A stretch of 40,194 bases of DNA from Candidatus Nanoarchaeia archaeon. Lineage in GTDB: Archaea; Nanobdellota; Nanobdellia; Woesearchaeales; UBA10216. Every line of letters starts with the position of its first letter. The first letter of the stretch is position 1. The notes under the pieces were generated by a model that was not told the DNA's origin, made no database searches, and saw only the letters and a program-made list of their open reading frames with translations. Positions 29,412 through 38,987 of the stretch are shown piece after piece. The DNA lies in the NCBI GenBank assembly GCA_028279045.1, contig JANQSZ010000029.1, positions 1 to 40,194 of the forward strand, written 5' to 3'. The position numbers and the translations under genes are program-made.

Positions 29412-30092
29412 ATGGTTAGTGGTGATGTGGGGCTCGAAGATCTTCTTGAAAGGAGTTATCTTGAAAGAATGGGTGCTGTAGGAGATGCAGCAATAGTTGA
29501 TCCTATAAGAGCACTTCCAGGAGCCGCAAAGAACTATGTTTCTAAGATTTTACATATGAATTGGCGTACTGCTACCAGAACAGTTGCACCAGCCACCTTG
29601 GCACTGGGCATGACGGCATATGTATTCGCAACAGGTAATATCGACACGCCTGCACCAGATGGTATGGATCCAAGTCTTGCAGGTGCAGCTGTTGGGGCAA
29701 CTGCTCGTGCTCCATCATACGCACTATCGCGAATCGGTCAACTCGGCGCAAGTGAAATGGGCGGCAAGACTGCAAGCTATTCATGGGCAACTGCACGAGT
29801 GAGTGGCTTATGGCTTCCTCTTGAAAATGGAGTTGGTGCAGCGTTTAGCTGGCTGACAGGAACTCCTATGGAAATTGCTGTTGCTACATTTCAAAAGGGA
29901 ACAGCTCCATTCAAAACAGTTAGTCATGAGGAAGTAAATGATGGCATTGATGAAGGAAGGCGCCCTGTTGATGAATATTTTAACAGAGTGCGCTATGCCT
30001 GGACAGGACCAAAGCCAACAGTTCCTATACCAGAATCACGGGCTCAGGCAGAATCATATGACACAGGATCACACGATCCACTCAACCTATAA
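29412..30092 (+). CDS. Hypothetical protein with hydrophobic segments
   Basis: 226-aa ORF preceded by gctttatatgc. Confidence 0.65.
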   Translation: MVSGDVGLEDLLERSYLERMGAVGDAAIVDPIRALPGAAKNYVSKILHMNWRTATRTVAPATLALGMTAYVFATGNIDTPAPDGMDPSLAGAAVGATARAPSYALSRIGQLGASEMGGKTASYSWATARVSGLWLPLENGVGAAFSWLTGTPMEIAVATFQKGTAPFKTVSHEEVNDGIDEGRRPVDEYFNRVRYAWTGPKPTVPIPESRAQAESYDTGSHDPLNL

Positions 30093-30122
30093 CTTCTTAA
30101 ATTCTAAAAACATTCTATCAGC

Positions 30123-30509
30123 ATGCAAAACATGGTTGCTAATCTCGGCGGAGTTTTCATTTATTCTAAAGATCCAAAGACTTTGGCTGAGTGGTACAAG
30201 GAACATTTAGGTATTCAGTACGACTACAGTAAAGAACACGATACGTATTACATTTCTTTTTACTACAAAGAAAAAGATACCGGAAATAAAGCATACACTG
30301 CTTGGGGAATAATGAAAAGAAAAGCCGGCAATCCGTTGCAAGGTATTGTTGCTGTAAATTACCGCGTGTTTGATTTGCAAAAAGTTATTGATCACCTCCG
30401 ATCAAAAGGTATTGAAGTTGACGGACCAAAGAACTTCCCAGAAGGCAAGTTTGCCTGGTGTAATGATTTGGACGGCAACAAGATAGAACTCTGGGAAGAT
30501 ACAAATTAA
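30123..30509 (+). CDS. VOC (glyoxalase-like) family protein
   Basis: 'GGVFIYSKDPKTLAEWYKEHLGI' and 'FAWCNDLDGNKIELWED'. Confidence 0.88.
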   Translation: MQNMVANLGGVFIYSKDPKTLAEWYKEHLGIQYDYSKEHDTYYISFYYKEKDTGNKAYTAWGIMKRKAGNPLQGIVAVNYRVFDLQKVIDHLRSKGIEVDGPKNFPEGKFAWCNDLDGNKIELWEDTN

Positions 30510-30547
30510 ACCACAGTTTTATAAGCAATTCTCCAGTCTCTTCTCGT

Positions 30548-31207
30548 ATGAAACCAGTTATTTTCCTCATAGCTCTCTTGCTGCTAGCAACAGCAGTCAC
30601 AGCGCAGGACGCTACTCATATCTGGTTTAGCGACAACAAGAAAGTTGACGGTAACAACGTAATAACTGTTAACGTCCACACCGCAGACAATAACAACAAT
30701 GCAGATTGGGATGGTGGTAAGTTTTCTTTAACATCAGCACACGTTCTCCGCGTAAACAGAATTGATTGGGAGAAAGTCTGCGACATCACCCGTTCGCATT
30801 ACGAATGTGTTGAAGCAGGCAGAACAATTTTGCAATGGTACAATTATGTTGCAAACGAACAAGATTATTTTACATTCGATGTCCAATACGAAGATAACGG
30901 CGTACTTATTCTAGAAGAAACTGGCGGCATGGAGTGCGGCGCATATTCTACATCTGCACGCACATCTTCTTTCTCTGGCTTCCCCGATGGCTCTGGTGGT
31001 TTGCCGTGTTCAGCAGAGAAAACATTTCTTTCCGGATTCCAAGTGAGCGAACTCGGCGGTTTCCCAGTACGCGTACAACTTGAACGCGCTGTAGAAAATC
31101 AAGGAACAGTATTTGAAGAACAAAACCCCTATCTCTATTACATTGTCCTCGGTAGTGTGTTTGCAGTTACAATGCTATATCTAGTAGCACGTCGCCTGCC
31201 AAGATAA
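30548..31207 (+). CDS. Secreted hypothetical protein with C-terminal TM
   Basis: Signal peptide MKPVIFLIALLLLATAVTAQ; C-term YYIVLGSVFAVTMLYLVARR. Confidence 0.7.
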   Translation: MKPVIFLIALLLLATAVTAQDATHIWFSDNKKVDGNNVITVNVHTADNNNNADWDGGKFSLTSAHVLRVNRIDWEKVCDITRSHYECVEAGRTILQWYNYVANEQDYFTFDVQYEDNGVLILEETGGMECGAYSTSARTSSFSGFPDGSGGLPCSAEKTFLSGFQVSELGGFPVRVQLERAVENQGTVFEEQNPYLYYIVLGSVFAVTMLYLVARRLPR

Positions 31208-31823
31208 AGATAATGATGTTCCAAACAGTGTTTGTTACAATAAAGTACAACGCCTTAATTCTGATTTCTGGATCGCCACCAAGTAAATAGATTGGCATTG
31301 AAATTAAGTTGAATACAAACAACATGATCAATCCTAACCAAACAACGCCTAATCCTGCGCCGCTTGCATACAAGAAGTACACAACAACTGCTGCAATTGC
31401 GCGCGACACCATGTAAAATAGTGTGTTCATGTCAAACGCTGCACTAATTAATTCACTTGTCAACGTTGTAATAATTCCAAACAACGCACCAATCAACGGA
31501 CCGTATGCAATCGCTGTAACAAACGTCCCTAGCGTTACCAGTTCAACAGAACTCGGTACGCGAATGTAGCGCTTGTATATAGTTGAATACGAAGCAAGCA
31601 CACCAAGCACGGCAATGATGAAGAAATCAACTAAAGACAATCCTAATACAAGCATGATTAGTATAACGAGAATGCCAAGGAGATAGTGTTTGACAGATAG
31701 CATCTTCCGATATTCCAGAATTTCTTGCATGACGTTCAGGAACTCTTTGTACAATTCTGCCATCTGTTCGGTATGCTCGGACTCCTTATAAAAGTTCGGG
31801 CATGATTCAGTATTTATTTTCAA
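31167..31823 (-). CDS. Multi-pass membrane protein
   Basis: 218 aa, about six hydrophobic segments; overlaps the opposing gene by 41 nt. Confidence 0.7.
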   Translation of the reverse strand: MKINTESCPNFYKESEHTEQMAELYKEFLNVMQEILEYRKMLSVKHYLLGILVILIMLVLGLSLVDFFIIAVLGVLASYSTIYKRYIRVPSSVELVTLGTFVTAIAYGPLIGALFGIITTLTSELISAAFDMNTLFYMVSRAIAAVVVYFLYASGAGLGVVWLGLIMLFVFNLISMPIYLLGGDPEIRIKALYFIVTNTVWNIIIFILAGDVLLDIAL

Positions 31824-31940
31824 TATGGAAAATACTCAATACAACCCTTCGCTTGATTTATTTTCAGTATACATTTTTATATACTAGTGTCTGTATTTCC
31901 GCAAAACTTATAAAGCCAAAGTTTCGATATACAATCTCCT

Positions 31941-32351
31941 ATGACGAATGTAATGCAAGTTAGCCGGAGCGCTCTGATTACGTCTTCGCTAGCTTCACAA
32001 CGTTTAGCTAAATCTGCAAGAGTCAAGTATCAAGATCATTCTCGTAAAAGAAAGCACGCGCAGTACGCGCATCGTAAACCCATCACAGTGAAAGAGGTCA
32101 CAAATTTCGCAGGCAAATACGCAATTTATCTCAGCCTGCTTGCACCAATTATGGTGTTTTTCAAAACAGCACAAGTCTGGGTGTTCCATACAACATCCGG
32201 CATTCCTTTTCTCGCTTGGGCAGCGTTCACCATAACAAGTTTGTTTTGGTGGAGACACGCAAGAGAGAATAATAGACAGATGGTCTTAGTACATTCCTTG
32301 AATTTCCTCGGCGCTGCGCTCATTGTAGCAGGTCTGTTAATTTTAGGTTGA
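31941..32351 (+). CDS. Small membrane protein
   Basis: 136 aa, hydrophobic C-terminal half; upstream acttataaag. Confidence 0.55.
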   Translation: MTNVMQVSRSALITSSLASQRLAKSARVKYQDHSRKRKHAQYAHRKPITVKEVTNFAGKYAIYLSLLAPIMVFFKTAQVWVFHTTSGIPFLAWAAFTITSLFWWRHARENNRQMVLVHSLNFLGAALIVAGLLILG

Positions 32352-32405
32352 ACATAATCCTGTACACAAAATATTTAAACCACTTTTTACATAGTCGGCA
32401 GCATA

Positions 32406-32801
32406 ATGGTAAATGTTGTTGCGAACGAAACGAGTACTAATGACGTTATGCGTGCTGTTTCTCCGCTTAAGGAATTCGAACCAGTGACTGATCCTCAATC
32501 GTTAGAAGGACGTACTAAATCAAGTGTGTTTGTTGTTCATGGTGTTGATGGTGTTAAGGCAAGCGAAGATGGCCTCACTTTTCACGATCGTTATGTTATT
32601 GCAAATTGTGCAGAAGTGTGTGATGAAGGAGTTAGAATTCAATCAGGATCATATGCTTTTGCCAAGAATTTGCGTGCACGTGAACCTCACAATGAGATGC
32701 CTGGAATTTACCTTGCAGGCGGTCACCAGATTACTTATGATGAGCCACTTGTCATCCCACGCGAGCTCATTGAGCAGGGCAGAGTAGAACGCCTTCAGTA
32801 A
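32406..32801 (+). CDS. Hypothetical protein
   Basis: 131 aa; atatttaaac promoter-like element upstream. Confidence 0.55.
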   Translation: MVNVVANETSTNDVMRAVSPLKEFEPVTDPQSLEGRTKSSVFVVHGVDGVKASEDGLTFHDRYVIANCAEVCDEGVRIQSGSYAFAKNLRAREPHNEMPGIYLAGGHQITYDEPLVIPRELIEQGRVERLQ

Positions 32802-32848
32802 TTCTCCGTAAAGCTTAAAAACCCCTATTTGTTCGCCCAGCTTGATAT

Positions 32849-33154
32849 TTGTCCCTATTAAGAGGCAACATGACAGCAGAACAGACAATTGATCGATTCC
32901 TTGAAGCGAACAACATTCATAGTGGTACGTTTGTCTATAGCCAGCATAGCAGGGCACTTTTTCATCCGCAAGGACTCGGCAAAGTTGTTGAAACTCCTTT
33001 ATCTCCGCTTGTTGATGAAGTTAATCGAGAAATGCAAGAATGCGGTGAAGAAGGGAAGCCATTGCATGTTGTTGCGAATGCTTTACAAGATCGTGGCTAC
33101 GAAAGATTCGGTAGACGAGCTAAAGCTTGGTGCGAAGCATATAAAGTTGCTTAG
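32849..33154 (+). CDS. Hypothetical protein (probable start at MTAEQTIDRF, 32870)
   Basis: ORF of 101 aa. Confidence 0.5.
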   Translation: MSLLRGNMTAEQTIDRFLEANNIHSGTFVYSQHSRALFHPQGLGKVVETPLSPLVDEVNREMQECGEEGKPLHVVANALQDRGYERFGRRAKAWCEAYKVA

Positions 33155-33202
33155 TATTTTCTCAACATTTTTATATTCTGAAATTTATTGTAAACCCTTG
33201 CG

Positions 33203-33703
33203 ATGAATTTAGAAAATCGTCTTGGTTTCACTCACTTTGTAGCTAATTACACAATTCTCCGTCGGGATGGCAAAGGAAGTTTGTTGTTTAGAGACGAGGA
33301 GTTTAAAGGAAAAGTAAAAAGAGTTCTTAACAAAAGAAGAAACGCTGACGAAAACACAATTAGTGAAATTGGAGATGTTGCATTTGCAAGTGAGTTAGCA
33401 ATCGATATACGTAACTTTCTCGAGGGTGAAGAAGGGTTTTACATTGCGCGAGATATTATTACTCTTCCGCCGTTTGAAAACGCTGCGCTGTACAAAAAAC
33501 TTGGATTACTTGCAGCATTTAGCAGCGCCTTGAGTACGCAAATAGGTTCTGTCGTCGGTGTACCCACGCTGATTGCAATATTTGGTATCACTGGTCATCA
33601 TTTATATAAACATCACAACGATGAGCTCGTCGAGAGATTAGAAATTCCAATTACAGATTTCTATGAAAGATTTGAAAGATATTCTCAACTAAAAGTAGCA
33701 TAA
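33203..33703 (+). CDS. Hypothetical protein
   Basis: 166-aa ORF. Confidence 0.6.
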   Translation: MNLENRLGFTHFVANYTILRRDGKGSLLFRDEEFKGKVKRVLNKRRNADENTISEIGDVAFASELAIDIRNFLEGEEGFYIARDIITLPPFENAALYKKLGLLAAFSSALSTQIGSVVGVPTLIAIFGITGHHLYKHHNDELVERLEIPITDFYERFERYSQLKVA

Positions 33704-34072
33704 CTATCTGTGTTGATCAAACAATATCGGATTTCCGTCGGGGTCGACTATAGAAAAACTTCCAGGTCCTGATTCAGAATCAATATCCTCGCCGGTATCA
33801 ATGCCTTGTTCTTTCAATTTCTTTTGCAATTCCCGAACGTCAACAAAAGATTCAACGTTCTGCGCACTTTGATCCCATCCAGGATTAAACGTCAACATGT
33901 TTTTTTCAAACATTCCCTGAAACAATCCAATAATGTGCTCGCCATTCTTCATGATCAACCAGTTCTGCGATTCATCACCGCCAAACTTCTCAAAACCCAA
34001 CTTTTCGTAGAACTCTTTCGACGCTGCTAAGTCTTTTACTGCTAAACTTACTGAGAATGCTCCGATTGTCAT
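33704..34072 (-). CDS. VOC (glyoxalase/bleomycin-resistance-like) protein
   Basis: '[30 protein letters not shown]', '[20 protein letters not shown]'. Confidence 0.92.
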   Translation of the reverse strand: MTIGAFSVSLAVKDLAASKEFYEKLGFEKFGGDESQNWLIMKNGEHIIGLFQGMFEKNMLTFNPGWDQSAQNVESFVDVRELQKKLKEQGIDTGEDIDSESGPGSFSIVDPDGNPILFDQHR

Positions 34073-34120
34073 AAGAGGTTGAAAAAGTTTAGTGTTTAAT
34101 AACCTTTGGTTAGAATGAAA

Positions 34121-34483
34121 TCACTGATCTCTTTCAGCAACCAATTCTTGATAACGCAGGTACGCATCGTACTTGTTTGATGGAACTTCAGTTCCTTCTA
34201 TGTACAGTGCAATTCCGCCTGCGTATTCTCTGCCAGATACATCAAACGCTCTTTCTTCGACAACAACGCCGTCATAGAATTCCCCGTAAGCTTGTACTAA
34301 AAGGCCAACATCTTCGTGAGCAGAAAAATTTGTAATGCGTCCTCGGCCTGCCCTGTTGTGTTCACGCTCAACTTCACTTTTCACGTGTGGCCCTGTTGGT
34401 GCCTTACTTTTTTCAATAGACCCAATTTTAATCCGGTCGTATCTTCTACTTCCAAATCCCTCGTTTTGATACTCTTGGCCCAT
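34121..34483 (-). CDS. Hypothetical protein
   Basis: 120-aa ORF. Confidence 0.55.
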   Translation of the reverse strand: MGQEYQNEGFGSRRYDRIKIGSIEKSKAPTGPHVKSEVEREHNRAGRGRITNFSAHEDVGLLVQAYGEFYDGVVVEERAFDVSGREYAGGIALYIEGTEVPSNKYDAYLRYQELVAERDQ

Positions 34484-34517
34484 AAAATATCGAGATCAGT
34501 TTACTCTTATAAGCGTA

Positions 34518-34868
34518 GTGACCAAAAAATCTTTCAATCCAGGCGACGTCCCTCAAAGCATGTCAGTCCGAGCCAAATACGTGGGTGCAGCAGTTTCAGG
34601 TTTAGCTGGACTGACTCTGCTATTGCATGCAGGTACCTCAGTTATTGTAGGATCAACTAATTTCAGTGAGCAACCTGCTGATAGGATAGAAGGAAACGCA
34701 GCGGCAAGTTTTCTAAGATCATATGACGATTACATTCCAGATCCGGTAGATCTTGGGCTTGCGATGCTAGAGGCTGCCCTTGCAGGTACAGCGATTAGCT
34801 ACGGCTTCAATCTAAACAGAGAAGCTTGGTACGAAAGTATTGAAGAAAGAGACCGGGATTCAACGTAA
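34518..34868 (+). CDS. Hypothetical membrane-associated protein
   Basis: 116-aa ORF. Confidence 0.5.
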   Translation: MTKKSFNPGDVPQSMSVRAKYVGAAVSGLAGLTLLLHAGTSVIVGSTNFSEQPADRIEGNAAASFLRSYDDYIPDPVDLGLAMLEAALAGTAISYGFNLNREAWYESIEERDRDST

Positions 34869-35001
34869 AACCCCTACTTTTTCGACCCATTTCCGGCCAT
34901 CAAAATTTTACTTATAAACAGAGTTCGTTTAATGGCGGTTACGCGAACTCTAGCGAAGATGGAAGAAAAAATTATATAGAGGATGCACACTTTCTCAGAT
35001 T

Positions 35002-35316
35002 ATGTCAATAACTTATTCAGGGGATGATGCGGATCGTTGGTACAACAGCCCCGGGGTTACTCTAGGGGGTATTTTGGCTGGTGGCGGTATCGGGGTAGGT
35101 ATTGCTGCTTATGGAATTTTGAGCGGGTTTGCTGCAATTTTTAATTCATTCGGGCCATCTGTCAATGATGTTCGGATTGCTGAAGCTCAGGCAGGTCTTA
35201 CTGAACAACAAGAAAATGTCCTTCAAGGAAGCCAGCCTGAAACGTTCATTGAGCATGACGGCAAACGCTATTACCTTGAGATTGATGGCAGACCATTAGA
35301 AGAAGTAATCAGATAA
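35002..35316 (+). CDS. Small membrane protein with soluble C-term
   Basis: 104 aa; Gly-rich TM 'GVTLGGILAGGGIGVGIAAYGIL'. Confidence 0.6.
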   Translation: MSITYSGDDADRWYNSPGVTLGGILAGGGIGVGIAAYGILSGFAAIFNSFGPSVNDVRIAEAQAGLTEQQENVLQGSQPETFIEHDGKRYYLEIDGRPLEEVIR

Positions 35317-35396
35317 TTCTCGCATTATGCGCACTTTTCCAAACATATTTATACCAGTAATTTCAGAATTACACCTCCCACAGAGGTGATTTTTTA

Positions 35397-36194
35397 GTGC
35401 TGAATGAACTGGAAGCAGAGATACGACTACGCGGCTTTTCGCAGAACACAGTAGATTCCTATATGCTGCATAATCAGCAGTTTCTCAACTTCTCTAAGAA
35501 GACTCCAGATCAGATAGAGGAAGCCGATATTAAGGCCTATTTGGGCCATTTACTAGGGCAAAAACAAGCTCCCAGTAGTGTAGCACTGGCTCGCGCAGCC
35601 CTGAAATTCCACTATGATACTGTTCTAGACAAGAAAATAGTGACTGCTAAGCCTCCAAAGAGGCGAAAATCCCTTCCTACAGTGCTTTCACGGGATGAAA
35701 TCGGCAGCTTAGTACGAGCTGCACGAACCAGAAAATCAAAACTCTTGATCAAGCTTCTGTATTCCTCAGGATTACGCGTTTCAGAGGCTCTAAGCCTCAA
35801 AATGAGCGATTTCGACCTTGAGCAAAACGTCGGTTGGGTCCGCGGAGGTAAGGGTGGAAAGGATAGAATGTTCATTATTTCCAGAAAAGTTGGTGATGAG
35901 GTCTCAAAGCTCAAAAAAGAGCCGCACGAGCACGTATTTAGCACGAAAAATGGCCCCCTTACACCCAGAAACGCCCAAAAAATCGTTTCTACAGCCGCTA
36001 AGAACGCTGGTGTACACAAAAAAGTAACCCCGCACACCTTACGGCATTCATTTGCTACTCATCTACTCCAAAACGGGGTTGATTTGCGCAAAATCCAAGA
36101 ATTGCTAGGCCATTCTAACCTGCAAACAACGCAAATCTATACTTCTGTATCGAACGAAGAGTTAAAGGCTGTTCAAAGCCCTCTAGATGCTTAA
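35397..36194 (+). CDS. xerA: Tyrosine recombinase, XerA/XerC-D type
   Basis: 'LLYSSGLRVSEALSLKMSDFDLEQNVGWVRGGKGGKDRMF', 'TPHTLRHSFATHLLQNGVDLRKIQELLGHSNLQTTQIYTSVS' (R..HxxR..H..Y). GTG start. Confidence 0.95.
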   Translation: MLNELEAEIRLRGFSQNTVDSYMLHNQQFLNFSKKTPDQIEEADIKAYLGHLLGQKQAPSSVALARAALKFHYDTVLDKKIVTAKPPKRRKSLPTVLSRDEIGSLVRAARTRKSKLLIKLLYSSGLRVSEALSLKMSDFDLEQNVGWVRGGKGGKDRMFIISRKVGDEVSKLKKEPHEHVFSTKNGPLTPRNAQKIVSTAAKNAGVHKKVTPHTLRHSFATHLLQNGVDLRKIQELLGHSNLQTTQIYTSVSNEELKAVQSPLDA

Positions 36195-36491
36195 ATCGTC
36201 AAGAAATTGCCTGTCTTCTGCTGAATAGCGCTCGAATGGTGTTCTGAAAAGGCTCATATCAGGCATGGTGTCAGGATAATGACACTCAACCCAATCTTCT
36301 CTGCGGATCGGGTGTGGAAATGACTCTGCTCCAGTGCCAAATGGCCGCGGAAGGTGAGTCTTCTCAACTCTAGAAAGTACGATTTCAGGCGCTAAAAGCC
36401 CATATTTCATCACATTTCGAGCTATGCCTGCAAAATCAAACAGTTTGTGCATGTACGGCTCGGAATATTGAACCAAGTAGGGGTTTTCCAT
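36183..36491 (-). CDS. Hypothetical protein (102 aa)
   Basis: Complete ORF; TTATATAA promoter-like element at about 36533-36540; overlaps xerA 3' end by 12 nt. Confidence 0.55.
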   Translation of the reverse strand: MENPYLVQYSEPYMHKLFDFAGIARNVMKYGLLAPEIVLSRVEKTHLPRPFGTGAESFPHPIRREDWVECHYPDTMPDMSLFRTPFERYSAEDRQFLDDLSI

Positions 36492-36500
36492 TGTTTCGTA

Positions 36501-37060
36501 ACACCAAAAAACAGGCTAATCAAGGTTACCTTTATATAATTTATGTACTGCAGTATGCAATAAAAGTATTAGTTATTTAGCGTATTTATTGCTTCCATTA
36601 TAGTACAATAGTTTTAGATAATTCCTAAATGTTCTATAGCATACCATGTAATATAGAATCATACATGACCACTAGGAAATATATGTTCTATTTTTGACCC
36701 ATTATGGCGGTATTTATTATTTTCAATATTGAAATTAAATGCTCAAAGTACACCCATATAGGGAAAATGCCCAAGATAGGGGGAAAACTATACTGGTTCA
36801 GCTAGCAAAATGCGAAAAGTGAGTGTTCAAAGGTGAGATTATGCGCTGGTTAGCATGCAACAATCAAGGGTATGCTCACAAAACACCCCAAAACAGGCCA
36901 AATCAAGTAAAATTGCCCAAAATACGCTCAAAACCTTGTTAGGCACCAGTCAAAGGTATAGCAAAAAGCCCCAGATTTACACAAGTCTATACTAGTTCAA
37001 ACAACGAATTTTCAAAAGTGAGCTATATAGTATTTCTTTATAAAGGCCAATTCCTTCCCA
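36501..37060. repeat. Repeat-rich AT-biased non-coding region adjacent to xerA
   Basis: Imperfect pairs 36501-36524/36883-36907 (ACACC..AAAACAGGC..AATCAAG) and 36788-36823/36987-37022 (CTATACT.GTTCA...AAAAGTGAG, 26/36), plus several TCAARGKTA-like motifs. Confidence 0.5.
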
Positions 37061-37066
37061 TATCCT

Positions 37067-37393
37067 ATGGCAGTCGATGACGAGTACATAACTGGCTCCG
37101 ATCTCTCGAAGGAAGCCATCTCAGACAAACACAGTAGCTACATCTATGAAATCCCTGTCTACGACCGAGAAACACTGCATCAAATTGAAAAATTGCTCGC
37201 CGAGAACGGCTACAAAGATATCGATCAAGTTACCGATCACATTTCTTGTTTAGAACAACTCGAACAACGCATCGCAGCAGTAGTTTCGCAGGAATCCTCG
37301 ACGAGAATAACAGATAAGGATCTTCTCATTTACTTAGAGAGAATCCGTGATCGTTTACATCAATTATTTAAAGTACGGGATCGTTTGAAATAG
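37067..37393 (+). CDS. Hypothetical protein, tandem paralog 1
   Basis: Shares Y-D-x-E...QI..LL.E..Y.D...DHISCLE..E.R.A with the next ORF. Confidence 0.7.
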   Translation: MAVDDEYITGSDLSKEAISDKHSSYIYEIPVYDRETLHQIEKLLAENGYKDIDQVTDHISCLEQLEQRIAAVVSQESSTRITDKDLLIYLERIRDRLHQLFKVRDRLK

Positions 37394-37394
37394 A

Positions 37395-37712
37395 ATGCCA
37401 GAAGATTTCGAACATTACGGACGATCTGTCGACGATATCGAGTTTCATAGTAGTTCATTCTACGACGATCTCCCTCATTACGACGCTGAATCTATTCGAC
37501 AAATCAAAACATTTCTCAAAGAAAAGAAGTACACTGACAAAAAAACAATTAACGATCATATTTCTTGTTTAGAAAATATTGAGAAACGTCTTGCACTATT
37601 TGTAAGCAATATGCAAGAAGAAGGACGTTACGATCAAGACCTTGACCACGACGTGAAAATGGTCAGAAACCTTGTCTCAGAACTCATTAGAATTAAACAA
37701 TCTATTGCTTAA
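37395..37712 (+). CDS. Hypothetical protein, tandem paralog 2
   Basis: See previous; separated by 1 nt. Confidence 0.7.
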   Translation: MPEDFEHYGRSVDDIEFHSSSFYDDLPHYDAESIRQIKTFLKEKKYTDKKTINDHISCLENIEKRLALFVSNMQEEGRYDQDLDHDVKMVRNLVSELIRIKQSIA

Positions 37713-38265
37713 CAAAGATACAGTGTTTCTCATTTCCTGCAATTTCTTCCAAAATCCGTTTAACAACTGCTTTTTCTGGATCTGGAATTAACTTGACGCG
37801 TTTCCGCAAGTCTTCAAAACTAGCAAACTCTTCTTTTCGTCTCTCGTCGAGAATCTCCCACATTCGCTTCTTTCCCATTCCTGGAATTAACTCTAGCGAA
37901 TGCATTCTCGTACTCAATGGTTGTGCAGTGTTGAAAAACGAAACAAACTTTTGTTCTTCTTTCTTCACAATGTCAGCAAGCACATATTCCAATTCGCTCC
38001 GCGCTGTTGGAGTCATCTTTGCCGGCGACAAACGACCATTAATGTGGTGTATTTGGTCTCGTTTACCTTCTCCTAAATACACTTCATCGTGCGGTTGCAA
38101 ACTAATTTCTTTTTTCGGAACTAATTCAAGAAGTACAAAATGATTCTTACCAATCGCTTGTATGATTGGTGTTTTCATGTGGCTCGGCCGAGTATCGTAG
38201 GGATAGCCGTTCGGCAAGAAATCCAAAACTATTGCGTGTTCTTCGTGTACTTGTCGACGTTCCAT
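37702..38265 (-). CDS. DUF655 family protein (archaeal, HhH-containing)
   Basis: 'EEHAIVLDFLPNGYPYD', 'LELIPGMGKKRMWEILDERRKEEFASFEDLRKRV'; next to rpoF/L21e as in other archaea. Confidence 0.88.
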   Translation of the reverse strand: MERRQVHEEHAIVLDFLPNGYPYDTRPSHMKTPIIQAIGKNHFVLLELVPKKEISLQPHDEVYLGEGKRDQIHHINGRLSPAKMTPTARSELEYVLADIVKKEEQKFVSFFNTAQPLSTRMHSLELIPGMGKKRMWEILDERRKEEFASFEDLRKRVKLIPDPEKAVVKRILEEIAGNEKHCIFVKQ

Positions 38266-38332
38266 GGCCCCTCACCCAACTCATGAGCAAGAGCTATTAG
38301 TGTAATCGCGCTTATATATGTTTGCACAATAC

Positions 38333-38668
38333 TTACTCGTTTAGAGCAGAAATAACTTTCTTAAGGTTGTCTTGTGAAACCGCCACTGAGTATCCTTGAA
38401 GGATAACCTGTGCTTCATTTACTGAAGCAGGCATCAAATCAACCAATTTGTAAATGTGAATGTCTTTCAATCGTGGAATATCAAGGTCCTGTAGCTTCTT
38501 TACCAATTCTCGTGCTTTCGTAGGCTTTTGCTCGACGAACGCATCCAAGTATTCTTCAGTCTTCGCAACACGGAAATTAGGTTCCTCATCGCGTTTCTTG
38601 ATCTTGTCAAGCTCGCTTTTAAGCTCTGCCATAAGAAGTGGTTCTTCGCTAACAATTTCTGGTTTCAT
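38333..38668 (-). CDS. rpoF: RNA polymerase subunit F (Rpb4-like)
   Basis: MKPEIVSEEPLLMAELKSELDKIKKRDEEPNFRVAKTEEYLDAF...; start at 38668 rather than 38743, which overlaps L21e. Confidence 0.85.
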   Translation of the reverse strand: MKPEIVSEEPLLMAELKSELDKIKKRDEEPNFRVAKTEEYLDAFVEQKPTKARELVKKLQDLDIPRLKDIHIYKLVDLMPASVNEAQVILQGYSVAVSQDNLKKVISALNE

Positions 38669-38955
38669 AGTCGTTTCAAGTGTGCAGGGTGCACAATCAC
38701 TCTCTTTTTCTTGTTGATATCGGTAATCTCGACTTCGTAACAAGCTCCTCTCTGGCTCTTGACTTCTCCAGCCAAGCCATGGAATCGTGGAAAATATTGG
38801 CCTTTACGGAAGGATGGATCGATTTTGAGTGCTATCTTGTCTCCTACGTTAAAAGTCGACAGAATGCGCCGAATAGCGATTCTTCCCCTCTCCCTCTTCG
38901 GGATGCTGAGCTTCTGGCGTGTTTTTCGCCTTGCAGTACCTATTCGTTTTACCAT
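38665..38955 (-). CDS. rpl21e: Ribosomal protein L21e
   Basis: MVKRIGTARRKTRQKLSIPKRERGRIAIRRILSTFNVGDKIALKIDPSFRKGQYFPRFHGLAGEV. Confidence 0.95.
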   Translation of the reverse strand: MVKRIGTARRKTRQKLSIPKRERGRIAIRRILSTFNVGDKIALKIDPSFRKGQYFPRFHGLAGEVKSQRGACYEVEITDINKKKRVIVHPAHLKRL

Positions 38956-38987
38956 AGTGAGAGAGAAAAACAGGTGCTTTAAAAAGG

